A stretch of 37,130 bases of DNA from Filifactor villosus (GCF_042652965.1 NZ_JBHSHL010000061.1:1-37130); one strand, 5' to 3'; shown: positions 15,463 through 24,312, numbered from the stretch's first letter. Made by a program: numbers and translations. Notes: a model not told the origin generated them from the letters alone.

Positions 15463-16146
15463 CTAGTCCAAACCTTTCAGTCCGTGGTAGATAGTGTTGA
15501 CGTACTTCATACAGAGTTCTTTTGCCACACCCGGCAGGATGGACTTTCTTTTTACCTGCATCAACAAACTCTCATAGACGCTCGTCGTGATATCCGAGAT
15601 TGCAGGCCCCATCTCCTCTTTGACGAATCCTTCTTCCACGCACTGATCGATCAGAACTTGGGTCCTCTTTCGAATGGAAGAGTTCTTCAACATCTTCTGC
15701 ACTTCCTTGGAAAAATGCTTGACATCCAAGGGACGAAGCGAGTAATACTGCAGGACATAGGTATCCATATCGCACTTGATATCACTGAAGAACAAAATAT
15801 AGTAGATGTCCGGTCTCAAATACGAAAAGTCGATGAAACAGTTCCAAATTTGCAGGTAGAGTTCCTCCGAATTGTTCGCCCTCTTGATATAGGTAGGCAG
15901 ACCGTCGATGTACTCCTGAAGGTAGGTCATGGATGCCAGAAAGAGAAGATGTTGAAGATCGTCAAAGTAGTTGTACAGCGTGGCGCTGTTAAACCCGGCA
16001 ATATCGGCCACCTTCCTGATCGTAACGGCTTCCACTCCTTCTTCTTCAATGATGTTTACCGCAGCGTCCAAAAAATAGTTGGTAATACGCAAACGTTGTT
16101 TTTGTTTTTTTTGTAATGCTTTCTTATCCGAGGAAACCTCCTCCAT
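15463..16146 (-). CDS. TetR-family transcriptional regulator
   Basis: This 227-aa protein has an N-terminal helix-turn-helix of the TetR type (residues ~15-60: LDAAVNIIEEEGVEAVTIRKVADIAGF split by the turn, then SATLYNYF) and a divergent all-helical ligand domain. I prefer ATG 16146, with AGGGGGTG as SD, over the GTG at 16155 whose SD would be too close. It lies upstream of and co-oriented with the betaine transporter/reductase genes, with its own terminator, so it may sense betaine or a product; this is inference. A palindrome at 15070-15083 is its probable target. Confidence 0.88.
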   Translation of the reverse strand: MEEVSSDKKALQKKQKQRLRITNYFLDAAVNIIEEEGVEAVTIRKVADIAGFNSATLYNYFDDLQHLLFLASMTYLQEYIDGLPTYIKRANNSEELYLQIWNCFIDFSYLRPDIYYILFFSDIKCDMDTYVLQYYSLRPLDVKHFSKEVQKMLKNSSIRKRTQVLIDQCVEEGFVKEEMGPAISDITTSVYESLLMQVKRKSILPGVAKELCMKYVNTIYHGLKGLD

Positions 16147-16187
16147 CCCCGACACCCCCTTTGTCCGAAATACACAGTCATTTTATC

Positions 16188-16216
16188 ATTTTAACTACTA
16201 ATGTGACAGAAGTCAA
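16188..16216 (-). promoter_or_regulatory. Sigma-A promoter of the TetR gene
   Basis: On the minus strand TTGACT (16216-16211) and TAAAAT (16193-16188) are separated by 17 bp, about 35 bases before the gene start. Confidence 0.65.
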
Positions 16217-16240
16217 TATACTCAAACAAATCTTGATGAT

Positions 16241-16849
16241 TTACAACACCTCATCATTCTCGGGGATCCGTTCGCCGGGATAAACGATCTTCTTCACCCA
16301 CTCTCTTCGAATCTCCCAGATGTTGCCCGTTACCCTGAACGGGGACCAGTCATCGATCTCAAAAGCTCTGTGCCAACTCTCCCTGATCCGCCGCTCCTCC
16401 TCGGGAAACATCCCCCGATATTTTCCGATAAAGAAGCTGAAGCCGTCCGCTACGCCCAAGTGTTGTAGATGTTTTTCGTATTGACGGGCATCCTCGTCAT
16501 CCTCCGGGAGATAGATACGGTTCAGGACGTGGTCCCACTTCATGGCATCGAAGTAGATTACCTTGCTCTCAGGCACTTCCAACACATAGACCACTGTCGA
16601 TGTGATCGGTTTCAAACACCCCTCGGTGCTGATAGAGCACCAGATCGGCGCCCTGACATCTTCGGGCTTTTCCAGCCTCTTACTCGCCTCCCTCGTAAAC
16701 CAGTCGTAACTCTCCAAGAACAGTCCTGCATCGGGCCCGAAGTGAAGCTCAACATACTTCCTCTCGTTGATGATCCTGCCCTTTTGCTCCAACGTGTGGA
16801 GGGTCTTGTCATTTTGTCTCGTATAGAGCCTTACAAGTTTTTCGCCCAT
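16241..16849 (-). CDS. DUF3841 domain protein
   Basis: This 202-aa soluble protein without signal or membrane segments resembles the DUF3841 family. Shared features are YDWFTREASKRLEKPE near the N-terminus, APIWCSIS in place of the family's PVWAW region, and KWDHVLNRIYLPEDDEDA followed by a C-terminal RESWHRAFEID / WEIRREWVKKIV region. The function of the family is unknown. The ATG at 16849 has AAGGAGG directly upstream; a longer frame to 16882 would run into repeat B3. It ends about 95 bases before the TetR gene on the same strand but probably belongs to a separate unit. Confidence 0.75.
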   Translation of the reverse strand: MGEKLVRLYTRQNDKTLHTLEQKGRIINERKYVELHFGPDAGLFLESYDWFTREASKRLEKPEDVRAPIWCSISTEGCLKPITSTVVYVLEVPESKVIYFDAMKWDHVLNRIYLPEDDEDARQYEKHLQHLGVADGFSFFIGKYRGMFPEEERRIRESWHRAFEIDDWSPFRVTGNIWEIRREWVKKIVYPGERIPENDEVL

Positions 16850-16882
16850 TCTTCTACCTCCTTGTCTCCATTCGTGTGGCAC

Positions 16883-17010
16883 AATACCGCATAATTCAAG
16901 AAATCAGTACAAAATCGACCTTATGTTACCGATGAAACTCCCGAAAGTGTGGATAGGACCAACTTTCGTGTTTTATAAACCCATGGAAAACACCGCTCAA
17001 AGACACAACC
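16883..17010. repeat. MITE-like repeat family B, copy B3 (inverted)
   Basis: Starting ATACCGCATAATTC, it follows the reverse complement of B1 through GATGAAACTC and TTTTATAAACCC, then diverges near the far end. It abuts the DUF3841 gene start and must overlap that gene's promoter region. Confidence 0.75.
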
Positions 17011-17113
17011 TACCCTCTCTTTATGAAGTACAGAAATCCCATAAAACACTTGCGAGAATGGGTTTATCCGAGAAAAACCGATTTTACGCTACTTTTTCCA
17101 ATGAGGGGGTTAT

Positions 17114-17920
17114 CTACCTGCTCCTGTAATCCCAAGGTGCTCTGTCGTCAAAGGGAGCTCTCCTGCTGAAGGTCGCCGACTGATCAATGTGTCGGAACAC
17201 CTTTTCCATCTCCGTCCTCAATCCGCTGTGTCCCGTGCATACATATCTCACCCCGCTGTTTTCCACAATCTTCTTCAGTCTGATCAGAGACTCCTTGTTC
17301 ATCTTCGGATCCTGAGTAAAGAAGTCGAAGAAGCTGTATCCGCCCTCGTCGTTGACGGCCAGGCAATCCCCGCTGAACAAAACGAGGTCATCGACCATAT
17401 AGCACATATGGCCATAGGTGTGACCCGGAACATGGAGGGCTCGCACCCGAATACTTCCTATGGAAACGAGGTCTTCGTCATCCAGCTTTCCGTAGCCCTC
17501 CTTGAGCCTTACACAGTTGTTGATCTTGAGGCCGAATTTTTTGATCCGATATATGGAGCCGTCCAAATACACCTCCTCCTTTCTTCCCAAGTAGACCTGT
17601 GCATTGGGAAACAGGTTCGTGCCCGTCACATCGATCCCTCCGCAGTGGTCTACATCCGCATGGGTAAGAAAGAGATGCCCGACCTTTTCGGGATCGAGTC
17701 CGATCTTCTCAAACTCGGCCTTAACCCCGGGAAAATTGAGATGCCCCGCATCGACGGCGATGGTATGCCCTCCTTTGGTATAGAACCAAAGGTTGACATC
17801 GTCCTGCCGGATACAGCTCAGACCCTCCCTCAGGACTCCCGTATCTTGGGGATTGCAGTACTTCTTCCCCTTCGAAAAATAAGCCTTGAGTTTGTTGTCG
17901 AAAAGATACATCAACCTCAT
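17114..17920 (-). CDS. MBL-fold metallo-hydrolase
   Basis: This 268-aa protein has the metallo-beta-lactamase fold. The metal motif is HADVDHCGG, in which the second His of the usual HxHxDH is Asp, as in a known subgroup. Later ligands are in HVPGHTYGH, FSGDCL and CTGHSG. It is probably a cytoplasmic hydrolase; the substrate (thioester, lactone or phosphoester) cannot be deduced. I chose the ATG at 17920, preceded by GGGAGG; a reading from 17980 would add 20 residues without a site. Confidence 0.85.
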   Translation of the reverse strand: MRLMYLFDNKLKAYFSKGKKYCNPQDTGVLREGLSCIRQDDVNLWFYTKGGHTIAVDAGHLNFPGVKAEFEKIGLDPEKVGHLFLTHADVDHCGGIDVTGTNLFPNAQVYLGRKEEVYLDGSIYRIKKFGLKINNCVRLKEGYGKLDDEDLVSIGSIRVRALHVPGHTYGHMCYMVDDLVLFSGDCLAVNDEGGYSFFDFFTQDPKMNKESLIRLKKIVENSGVRYVCTGHSGLRTEMEKVFRHIDQSATFSRRAPFDDRAPWDYRSR

Positions 17921-18236
17921 AACCTCAACCTCCCTTGCGTACAAAACATATCGATATTCCATGGAACACAGAGATATCACAGATTTACAAAACCGTATAA
18001 AACCGCTTTGCGGGGCGTCCTGTTTTGGTGATGAGAAACGGATGTTGGATTCGATTCCATTGCTCCTCTTCTATTTTGTATCTTTTTAGCATGTGTTTGG
18101 CTCCTTCTTTTTTCTTCATTGTATCATAAAAATACAGTTCTCAGATATGCCCTCATTTGTTCTTTTTAAATTTATTTATAAACATAGAATATGGTAATTA
18201 TAACAATTACTGTTCAGAAATAACCTTGAATTCGTA
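17921..18236. other. Divergent intergenic region, no gene seen
   Basis: This AT-rich region lies between the leftward MBL gene and the rightward FMN reductase. It must hold the MBL promoter, which I could not assign. A diverged fragment reminiscent of repeat family B may lie near 17995-18085, but similarity is too weak to call. Confidence 0.4.
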
Positions 18237-18265
18237 TTGAAAAAAACAGAAAAACGTGTTTTAAT
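18237..18265 (+). promoter_or_regulatory. Sigma-A promoter of the FMN reductase gene
   Basis: TTGAAA (18237-18242) and TTTAAT (18260-18265) are 17 bp apart; transcription would start near 18272. Confidence 0.55.
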
Positions 18266-18270
18266 AAATG

Positions 18271-18287
18271 TTGATAACAAGTATCAA
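18271..18287. promoter_or_regulatory. Operator-like inverted repeat at the FMN reductase start site
   Basis: TTGATA-ACAAG-TATCAA, a perfect 6-bp inverted repeat, overlaps the predicted transcription start. A repressor-binding role is inferred from position only. Confidence 0.4.
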
Positions 18288-18319
18288 TTGGTTTTAATTA
18301 TTAAAGAAGAGGTGGAGTT

Positions 18320-18892
18320 ATGAAAAAGATTACGATATTAGTCGGTAGCCTGCGCAGAGAATCCATCGCACGCAAAATTGCAAAGAACGTAATAAAACTG
18401 TTTCCTGAAGGTTATGAGTCCGAGATCTACGAGATCGGAGACCTGCCCTTGTACAACGCGGACTACGACAACACCAATGAGACCTACGCTCCGTTGCCGG
18501 AGGCCTATACACGTTTCAGGGAGCATATCAAGGCTTCCGCGGGTGTTTTGTTTGTAACCCCCGAAAACAATCGATTGGTTCCGGCCGTGATCAAAAATGC
18601 CATTGATGTCGGCTCCAAGCCCAACGACGATGTCGCATGGACGAAGACTCCCGCGGGCATCATCAGCCATTCCGTAGGTGCAATGGGAGGCTACAGCTCT
18701 CAAAAGACGCTTCGACTCGCCCTGTCCTACTTCCATATGCCGATTACGGGACAGCCGGAAGTATTTATCGGGAAGTCCGCCCAGTACTTTGACAAAGACA
18801 GTGAAAAAATGAACAACGAAGATACCCTGAAGTTTTTGCAAAAATACATCGATGTCTTCGTCGATTTGGTGGAAAAAAATCCGAAGGCGTAA
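18320..18892 (+). CDS. NADPH-dependent FMN reductase (flavodoxin-like, ChrR/YieF type)
   Basis: This 190-aa cytoplasmic flavoprotein has the FMN-phosphate loop GSLRRESIARK near residue 10 and the family motif TPENNRLVPAVIKNAID, in which the usual PEYN is PENN, followed by AGIISHSVGAMGGY. Relatives reduce quinones, chromate, nitro- or azo-compounds using NAD(P)H. AAGAAGAGGTGGAG precedes the ATG. It is a monocistronic gene with its own promoter, likely for redox protection or electron shuttling; the physiological substrate is unknown. Confidence 0.88.
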   Translation: MKKITILVGSLRRESIARKIAKNVIKLFPEGYESEIYEIGDLPLYNADYDNTNETYAPLPEAYTRFREHIKASAGVLFVTPENNRLVPAVIKNAIDVGSKPNDDVAWTKTPAGIISHSVGAMGGYSSQKTLRLALSYFHMPITGQPEVFIGKSAQYFDKDSEKMNNEDTLKFLQKYIDVFVDLVEKNPKA

Positions 18893-18922
18893 AGGGATTA
18901 CAAAGGACAGGAAGGAAAAGAG

Positions 18923-19050
18923 GATGCCGCACAATTCACAAAGCGATTCGGAACCGGTTGTAATCCGGTAATAAGGTTGTTGAACCTATTCGTTTCACAA
19001 ACTCTCTTTGTTTTGTAATCCTGTTATCCGTTGAAAGGTCGGGGTATGCA
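18923..19050. repeat. Possible degenerate family B repeat, copy B4 (inverted)
   Basis: GATGCCGCACAATTC opens the region and TTGTTTTGTAATCC appears at the expected distance, resembling the reverse complement of B1 weakly. It is reported with low confidence. Nothing else is visible in 18893-19170. Confidence 0.35.
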
Positions 19051-19170
19051 AGGGATAGAACCGAAAACACTTGATCGGTTGTAGAACACAGCTATCTCGT
19101 GTGACAATTTGAAACAAGAATAATGCAATACTATCCGAGCCTGTCAAGGCAAGGCTTTAATCCTTTGACT

Positions 19171-19215
19171 CAATCTAAAAAGAGAATGGTGTCATACTAT
19201 TCTCTTTTTAGATTG
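19171..19215. terminator. Bidirectional terminator between convergent genes
   Basis: A perfect 17-bp inverted repeat (CAATCTAAAAAGAGAAT and its complement) with an 11-base loop. A and T runs lie in the arms, and it sits between the rightward FMN reductase and the leftward alpha/beta hydrolase. Confidence 0.6.
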
Positions 19216-19290
19216 ACCGATTGTGTTGTTGAAGTCTGTAGTAACTCAAACCGTTTTCGGTAGTGATATATTCTGTTTTTTCGACACTCG

Positions 19291-19389
19291 ATACTATTGT
19301 TTGTTTGAGTTATGGTACTCCATGGAAAATACACGAATTTCCGCGGTCATAAAGTGGATATAGCCACACTCCTATTGGAGATGGTGTAC
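19291..19389. repeat. MITE-like repeat family A, copy A5 (forward, shortened)
   Basis: It starts ATACTATTGTTTGTTTGAG and ends AGTGGATATAGCCACACTCC with TTGGAGATGGTGTA. It is about 15 bp shorter than other copies. It lies just downstream of the alpha/beta hydrolase stop. Confidence 0.65.
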
Positions 19390-19505
19390 TGCGACAAGAG
19401 GAACGACATGTCTTTGTGTGACCTCTTCTCGCATATCGCTTCCACCGGTCGATTCCCTTTGTGTTTTCTGAACGCTTGTTCCTCCAAAAAACGAGATTCT
19501 CCGAG

Positions 19506-20687
19506 CTATCCCTGAATTTGTTCCACCCAGTTGCAGATTGTATCCAGAACCAACTTGGTATTTCCTACATTACAGTGGTTTTGAGCCTCTTCCTTGTCCG
19601 TAAACAGGCGAAAGGTAAGGCTTCTGACGTTTTTAAGCATGGAGATTTCTCCTCCGATCATCCGGTAGTCGATAAAATGGTCCCGGTCGGCACCGATTAT
19701 CAACATATCCTGCGTGATCCGTTCCGCCACAGGACTCAAATCATACAGTTTCAGTTTTTGTGCGTAGGTGTAGGCGTCCTTAGCCTCATAGGCATACATT
19801 CCGTGCTTCAAGCCCCAGTCCACCATGGGCTCCCTCTTGGCTTTTTTTGAAAAGACGAAGTTAATGACAGCTCCGGCGCGCAGTCTCATCAAAGCTCGAA
19901 ACACGTTCTGTAGGATCGGTCTTTGCGTTCCCAGGATCACATCTTGAAAACAAGGGAATACAGACCAGGCTACGACTCTGCAAATTCTCGACTCAAAGGC
20001 CGCAGCCCTGGGTGCGAGGTAGCCTCCCAGAGATACTCCGATGATGGTCAAATTCTCCGGATTGAAATAATCCAAAACCGCCTTGACCGGTTTTTCCCAT
20101 TCATGGGTAAAGTGCAGTCCCTGCAGCCTTACCACACCGCCCTGCCCCGGACCCTCAAAGACATATACCTCAAATCCCTTATCTCTCAGATATAAAACCG
20201 GAAAGAGAAACTCTTCAAAATAACTGTCGTTTCCCCCGTGAAGAAGGAGTACTCCCTTGCTGTCTCCCTCCGGCCTGAGGTGCCAAACCGGAAGTTTCAC
20301 ATTTTCAAAAGGAACTTCATATCGTGCAATCACAGGATCTTCTCCCGTGAAAAAATCTTCGAAATACTGATAAAACAATTCTGTTGCAAGCTTATAATAC
20401 TTCTTTTTGTCGGGGTCGCCGTCATACATGAAGAACTCGCTCATCCGATAATAGGCGATGGCGTTTTCTATCCTGTCTTCGGACATCGCTTCGTCCCCGA
20501 GAGCGATCAGTTCTCTCTTCCAATCCGAACTGTTGTTGATCCTCCCCGCAATCTTTTCCACGTCTTCCAACCTTCCACCATCCCAGTTGATCAGGCGGTT
20601 GAGCTGAAAATCGAAGTTCTTCTCCTTATTCAAGGGATAGACCCCTCGTTTAAACCTGAATTCCTTACGGATATCGTACCTGTTCAT
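19506..20687 (-). CDS. Alpha/beta hydrolase (FrsA/DUF1100-like)
   Basis: This 393-aa protein has an N-terminal helical region (~1-120) followed by an alpha/beta hydrolase core. The nucleophile is Ser219 in GVSLGGY; the oxyanion region is LLLHGGNDSYFEE; the acid is in GADRDHFID (Asp334/336) and the catalytic His371 is in AQNHCNVGN. The layout resembles the FrsA/2,6-dihydropseudooxynicotine hydrolase group acting on C-C or ester bonds. No signal peptide is seen. The ATG has GAGGAGG nearby. It follows the MATE gene on the same strand with a 68-base gap, so they may share a transcript. The substrate is unknown. Confidence 0.85.
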   Translation of the reverse strand: MNRYDIRKEFRFKRGVYPLNKEKNFDFQLNRLINWDGGRLEDVEKIAGRINNSSDWKRELIALGDEAMSEDRIENAIAYYRMSEFFMYDGDPDKKKYYKLATELFYQYFEDFFTGEDPVIARYEVPFENVKLPVWHLRPEGDSKGVLLLHGGNDSYFEEFLFPVLYLRDKGFEVYVFEGPGQGGVVRLQGLHFTHEWEKPVKAVLDYFNPENLTIIGVSLGGYLAPRAAAFESRICRVVAWSVFPCFQDVILGTQRPILQNVFRALMRLRAGAVINFVFSKKAKREPMVDWGLKHGMYAYEAKDAYTYAQKLKLYDLSPVAERITQDMLIIGADRDHFIDYRMIGGEISMLKNVRSLTFRLFTDKEEAQNHCNVGNTKLVLDTICNWVEQIQG

Positions 20688-20755
20688 ACAAACACCTCCT
20701 CATGTGAGTGATGAAACAAATTCGAAGGCTTGGCTTCCTCGCTGCCTTACATTTG

Positions 20756-22111
20756 TCAAAGATGGGCTTTGCTCCTTTTGCCGATCACGCAGATCCATAT
20801 AAAGGCCAGAGGGATGGTAAGACCTTTGACGATGCTCGTAGCGGAGACCGCCCACCATACTCCGTCCACTCCCAAACTCGTCTGAGAAAGAGCGAGAGCT
20901 AAAGGGATCCTCGATCCCGTCAAAACAATGCTCATCACAGCGGGAATCCTTGTTTCTCCGTAGCCGTTAAAAGCCCCGATAAAAACGAGTTCCATACACA
21001 TAAAGATTTGAGAAAAACCTAGGATGTATGCATAGTCTCCGCCCGCTTTCACAACATCTCTTTCCCGAAAGAAGATCGAAAACACTTCTTCTCCCCAAAC
21101 GATGAGCATAAGGGCGGCAAAACCTCCAAAGATCAAAGCAAAGCCTGCTACAATTCGGATTCCTTCTTTGATTCTCTCCTTGTTTCCGACACCGTAGTTT
21201 TGACCGACAAAGGCGGTCAAAGCAATCGCAAGTCCGTCCGCCGTCATCCATGAGATCGACTCCACCTGTCCTCCCACCTTCTGTATCGCTATGGAAGACG
21301 GTCCGAACCTCGATATGATTCGTGCAAGGACAATGGAGTAACAACAGTAGAGGCTCATTTGAATTGCAGAGGGCAGACCAATCGAGATCAGAGACTTTAC
21401 ATCCTTGAACAAAGGGAGTCGGACGAAATCGGGACGAAGTTCCGCATCCAGTCTGCAGATGTAGGCAAATTGAATACAGAATACAATCAGAGCCGCCAGT
21501 GCCGTGGCAATTCCCGCACCGTTTACTCCGAGTCTGGGAAAAGGTCCGAATCCGAAGACGAGAAGGATGTCGAAGACGATGTTGAAGACCAGTCCGCACG
21601 TATTGGCCAAAAAAGGGACTCTGCTGTTGCCTACCGAGTTGAGCATGGCTGCCATAACAGGATTGAGGTAGATAAAGACCATAGCACAGGAGATGATAAA
21701 CAAGTAACTTCTCGCCTGAGTTATGACCTCTTCCTTACCCAAGCGGAAGAAGGCGACCAAGCTATGATTTCCGACAAAGAGGAATACGGTGAAAAACAAG
21801 CCCATACAGATGTTTATCCAAAAGGCCGCACCCGAATATCTGCGTACCGCATCGAGATCTTTTTTCCCATAAAATCGCGAGACCAAAACCTGAGTCCCTA
21901 TCCTCGCCATCGCGGAGGACGCATTGGCAAACCACAGGAAGAAGCCCGCCGTCCCTACAGCCGCAACGGAGCCGCTTCCAAGTGCTCCTATACAGATCAT
22001 ATCGATAAAGGCATAGGCCATACCGACAAATGACGTCCCCAGTAGCGGAAGTGTAAAACGGATCAACTTCTTCAATATAGGTCCCTGTGTTAAATCCATC
22101 GTTGTCGACAT
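20756..22111 (-). CDS. MATE-family multidrug/metabolite efflux transporter
   Basis: This 451-aa protein with about twelve membrane segments in two similar halves belongs to the MATE (NorM/DinF) family. The start MSTTMDLTQGPILKKLIRFT is typical, as are PLLGTSFVGMAYAFIDMI, GTAGFFLWFANA and VGQNYGVGNKERIKEG in the second half. I chose the ATG at 22111 (AGGGAG upstream); a frame from 22183 would add 24 basic residues. It would expel a cationic drug or metabolite in exchange for Na+ or H+. It may be co-transcribed with the alpha/beta hydrolase. Confidence 0.9.
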   Translation of the reverse strand: MSTTMDLTQGPILKKLIRFTLPLLGTSFVGMAYAFIDMICIGALGSGSVAAVGTAGFFLWFANASSAMARIGTQVLVSRFYGKKDLDAVRRYSGAAFWINICMGLFFTVFLFVGNHSLVAFFRLGKEEVITQARSYLFIISCAMVFIYLNPVMAAMLNSVGNSRVPFLANTCGLVFNIVFDILLVFGFGPFPRLGVNGAGIATALAALIVFCIQFAYICRLDAELRPDFVRLPLFKDVKSLISIGLPSAIQMSLYCCYSIVLARIISRFGPSSIAIQKVGGQVESISWMTADGLAIALTAFVGQNYGVGNKERIKEGIRIVAGFALIFGGFAALMLIVWGEEVFSIFFRERDVVKAGGDYAYILGFSQIFMCMELVFIGAFNGYGETRIPAVMSIVLTGSRIPLALALSQTSLGVDGVWWAVSATSIVKGLTIPLAFIWICVIGKRSKAHL

Positions 22112-22399
22112 AAATCTCCCTCTTTCTCTTCCCATCCTACAAGATCCCTTTATAACGAGATTACTCTTCCTTGACCCCTTCATCCTTCCGAACTTTTTGA
22201 CCGAAGAGCTTCCTCGTTTTTCAAATCAACCTCTTTCGCTTATGAACTTATATTGTACCACAGTTGACCTCGGGTTTCCACACAAGTCTTGAGGTATTCA
22301 AAGACCTTGCTCCGACAAGCCGACCCTCCATATCTTTTAGCCTCTTTTGAAAAGTCCCGGCATGACTTCTCCTCATTTAATTAAGTTAAAAAATTAACA
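22112..22399. other. Divergent intergenic region upstream of MATE and hyd genes
   Basis: No coding potential recognised. It should include the MATE promoter on the minus strand, which I could not place with confidence. Confidence 0.4.
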
Positions 22400-22428
22400 T
22401 TGATTTTCTCCATTTTTTATGGTATCTT
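22400..22428 (+). promoter_or_regulatory. Sigma-A promoter of the hydXEGF leader transcript
   Basis: TTGATT (22400-22405) and TATCTT (22423-22428) are 17 bp apart, reading right. The hyd genes begin 630 bases downstream, so the transcript has a long leader. Confidence 0.5.
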
Positions 22429-22730
22429 AAAATAAGTATCTGACCCGAAGAATTTTTCTGAAGGAAAGACGGTTTACATCCTATGGCTTATACCTTCCCT
22501 TAAGGGAAGGACTTATGACAATTACATCAGGTGCAAAACGCTCTAAGACGTTGCTCCGCAACACTGCTTTCTTCTTGGACATCGAAAGGGAAGAAAGCCC
22601 CTTACCGAGCCTCTTCAAACAAGGATTCCGTTTTCTTCCGGGATCGAAAAAGAACGATCCTCCCTATCGGAAGACTGACACCCTGTGTTTTGAACGAGGC
22701 CGAGAAGCTGTTTGACCCGGAGTACCAATT

Positions 22731-22846
22731 ATACTATCATTCATTGGAGTTTTTGATATCGAAGAGTTGTATTCCACTGAAGATAAAACAAATATTCATG
22801 GTCGCAGAATCAATATTACTGCTCTTCTATCAAATAATCGTATTCA
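22731..22846. repeat. MITE-like repeat family A, copy A6 (decayed)
   Basis: ATACTATCATTCATTGGAG at the left and CTCTTCTATCAAATAATCGT at the right follow the family A pattern, aligning best with 10375-10487. It lies inside the hyd leader. Confidence 0.5.
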
Positions 22847-22889
22847 AGTGTTTTGTTCGCCCCGGTCTTGTTAAGAAAGCAAAGCCGGT

Positions 22890-23040
22890 TTACTTCCATT
22901 AAGATCGTAGGATGCTGTCCTGTGATTCAAAAAAGGGGAAGGAAGTTTTAGCGCCGGCTGACCGTCCTGTAATTGTATATGTTTACTCTTGTTTTTAAAG
23001 CACGTAAGGGTACTGTCTTTATGTGCTTTTTTTATTTTTT
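22890..23040 (+). promoter_or_regulatory. Leader/attenuator of the hyd operon
   Basis: Sequence 22902-22985 contains local hairpins (AGGATGCTGTCCT; GCCGGC) and two direct copies of GTCCTGTRATT. It runs into a strong terminator that touches the hydX ribosome binding site. This is the layout of a riboswitch or other antiterminated leader. I do not recognise the aptamer class. Confidence 0.5.
22997..23040 (+). terminator. Strong terminator immediately upstream of hydX
   Basis: AAAGCAC (22997-23003) pairs with GTGCTTT (23023-23029), extended to about 13 pairs with wobble, then TTTTATTTTTT. Only about three bases separate the T tract from the AAGGGGG site of hydX. Confidence 0.88.
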
Positions 23041-23060
23041 GAAAAAGGGGGATCACTTTT

Positions 23061-23324
23061 ATGGAAGACAGACTTGCCATCATCGGCATCATTGTTGAAG
23101 ATATGGACCGTTCTCAGGAAATCAATGATATCCTTCATCAGTTTTCAAACTATATCGTCGGACGGATGGGAATTCCTTATAAAACAAGGAATGTTTCACT
23201 GATCAGCGTCATCGTCGATGCTCCGCAAAATACCGTAAGTTCTCTCTCCGGAAAGCTCGGAAGGATTGAAAACGTAACCGTAAGTACCGCCTATACAAAG
23301 GCGAAGTGGCCTTCCAATGAATAA
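23061..23324 (+). CDS. TM1266-type iron-only hydrogenase system regulator
   Basis: This 87-aa protein of the TM1266 family, with an ACT/NikR-C-like ferredoxin fold, is nearly always found beside HydE/HydF/HydG. Recognisable are RLAIIGIIVED, the VGRMGIPYK turn and ISVIVDAPQNTVSSLSGKLG. It has no DNA-binding domain, so it may act as a ligand-sensing partner. AAGGGGG precedes the ATG by about ten bases, and the stop overlaps hydE by eight bases. It is the first gene after the leader terminator. Confidence 0.85.
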   Translation: MEDRLAIIGIIVEDMDRSQEINDILHQFSNYIVGRMGIPYKTRNVSLISVIVDAPQNTVSSLSGKLGRIENVTVSTAYTKAKWPSNE

Positions 23325-24312
23325 GTACCGTTTTTTTGAAGACAAGTTCGGAGAAGCTACACCTCAAACCCTTGCATCCCTTTTGGAGGCGGAGGACTTT
23401 TCATCTGTCTATGCGTACGCGGACAATATCAACCGAAGCGTACACGGAGACATCGTCGACATCCGTGCCATCATAGAGTTCTCAAACCATTGCAGGCGTC
23501 GTTGTGCCTACTGCGGTCTGAATTCGATCAACACCAAAGTAAGACGTTACCGGATGAGTCCCGAGGAAATCGTGGAGACCGCGCTTCTTGCCCGCGATGC
23601 GGGATACAAAACCGTGGTTCTGCAATCGGGAGAAGATCTCTACTATACAAAGGAGATCATAGCGGATATCATAACCTCGATCAAAGCACGATCGGACATC
23701 AAAATCACCTTGAGCTGTGGAGAACGGAGTCTTGAAGAGCTCTCTCTCTGGAAGAGCCGCGGTGCGGATCGCTATCTTCTCAAACACGAGACCTGCGACC
23801 CCTCCCTCTATGCCGGACTCCATTCCTGTGGAACTTTAGTAGAGCGACTTTCCTGTCTACGTACAATCAAAGACCTCGATTATGAGACAGGTAGCGGTTT
23901 TATGATAGGATTGCCGAATCAAACTTCCCAAATCATCGCCCGTGATATTCTCTTACTCAAAGACTTGGGCTGTGACATGGCCGGTATCGGTCCCTTCATC
24001 CCCCATCCCGAAACCGCTTTGAAGGGAGCTGAACCCGGAAGCACGGAGCTTACCAAACGCTCCGTTGCTCTGACCAGACTCCTGCTTCCCCATGCAAATC
24101 TTCCTGCGACGACCTCTCTCGGAGTCTTGGATTCAAACGAAAAACGGAGTATCTTTGACTGTGGAGCCAACGTCATTATGCGAAAGGTTACACCGAGCAA
24201 CTATGTTCGTCTCTATGAGATCTATCCGGGAGATATCAAGGTTCTTGATGTCTATGCGGAAAGAAGAGAACTCGAACATATGCTTGTCTCGCTGGGAAAG
24301 ATTCCTCGATGA
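23317..24312 (+). CDS. hydE: [FeFe]-hydrogenase H-cluster radical SAM maturase HydE
   Basis: This 331-aa radical SAM enzyme has the CxxxCxxC cluster site at Cys59/63/66 in NHCRRRCAYCGLN and a BATS-like C-terminus. HydE makes part of the dithiomethylamine-bearing diiron subcluster of the H-cluster with HydG and HydF. Other family features are VVLQSGEDLYY, ITLSCGERS, LLKHETCDP and GIGPFIPHPETAL. It overlaps hydX by eight bases and precedes hydG by about 96 bases. The length is normal for the family. Confidence 0.95.
   Translation: MNKYRFFEDKFGEATPQTLASLLEAEDFSSVYAYADNINRSVHGDIVDIRAIIEFSNHCRRRCAYCGLNSINTKVRRYRMSPEEIVETALLARDAGYKTVVLQSGEDLYYTKEIIADIITSIKARSDIKITLSCGERSLEELSLWKSRGADRYLLKHETCDPSLYAGLHSCGTLVERLSCLRTIKDLDYETGSGFMIGLPNQTSQIIARDILLLKDLGCDMAGIGPFIPHPETALKGAEPGSTELTKRSVALTRLLLPHANLPATTSLGVLDSNEKRSIFDCGANVIMRKVTPSNYVRLYEIYPGDIKVLDVYAERRELEHMLVSLGKIPR

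Noticed and set aside
22531..22902. 123-aa plus-strand ORF before the hyd genes
   Set aside because: No ribosome binding site, basic and low in conserved features, and overlaps repeat A6; treated as leader sequence.
22890..23040. T-box or cobalamin riboswitch before hydX
   Set aside because: No GGGUGG...ACCGCG box and no GCCACUG B12 box are present; class left open.
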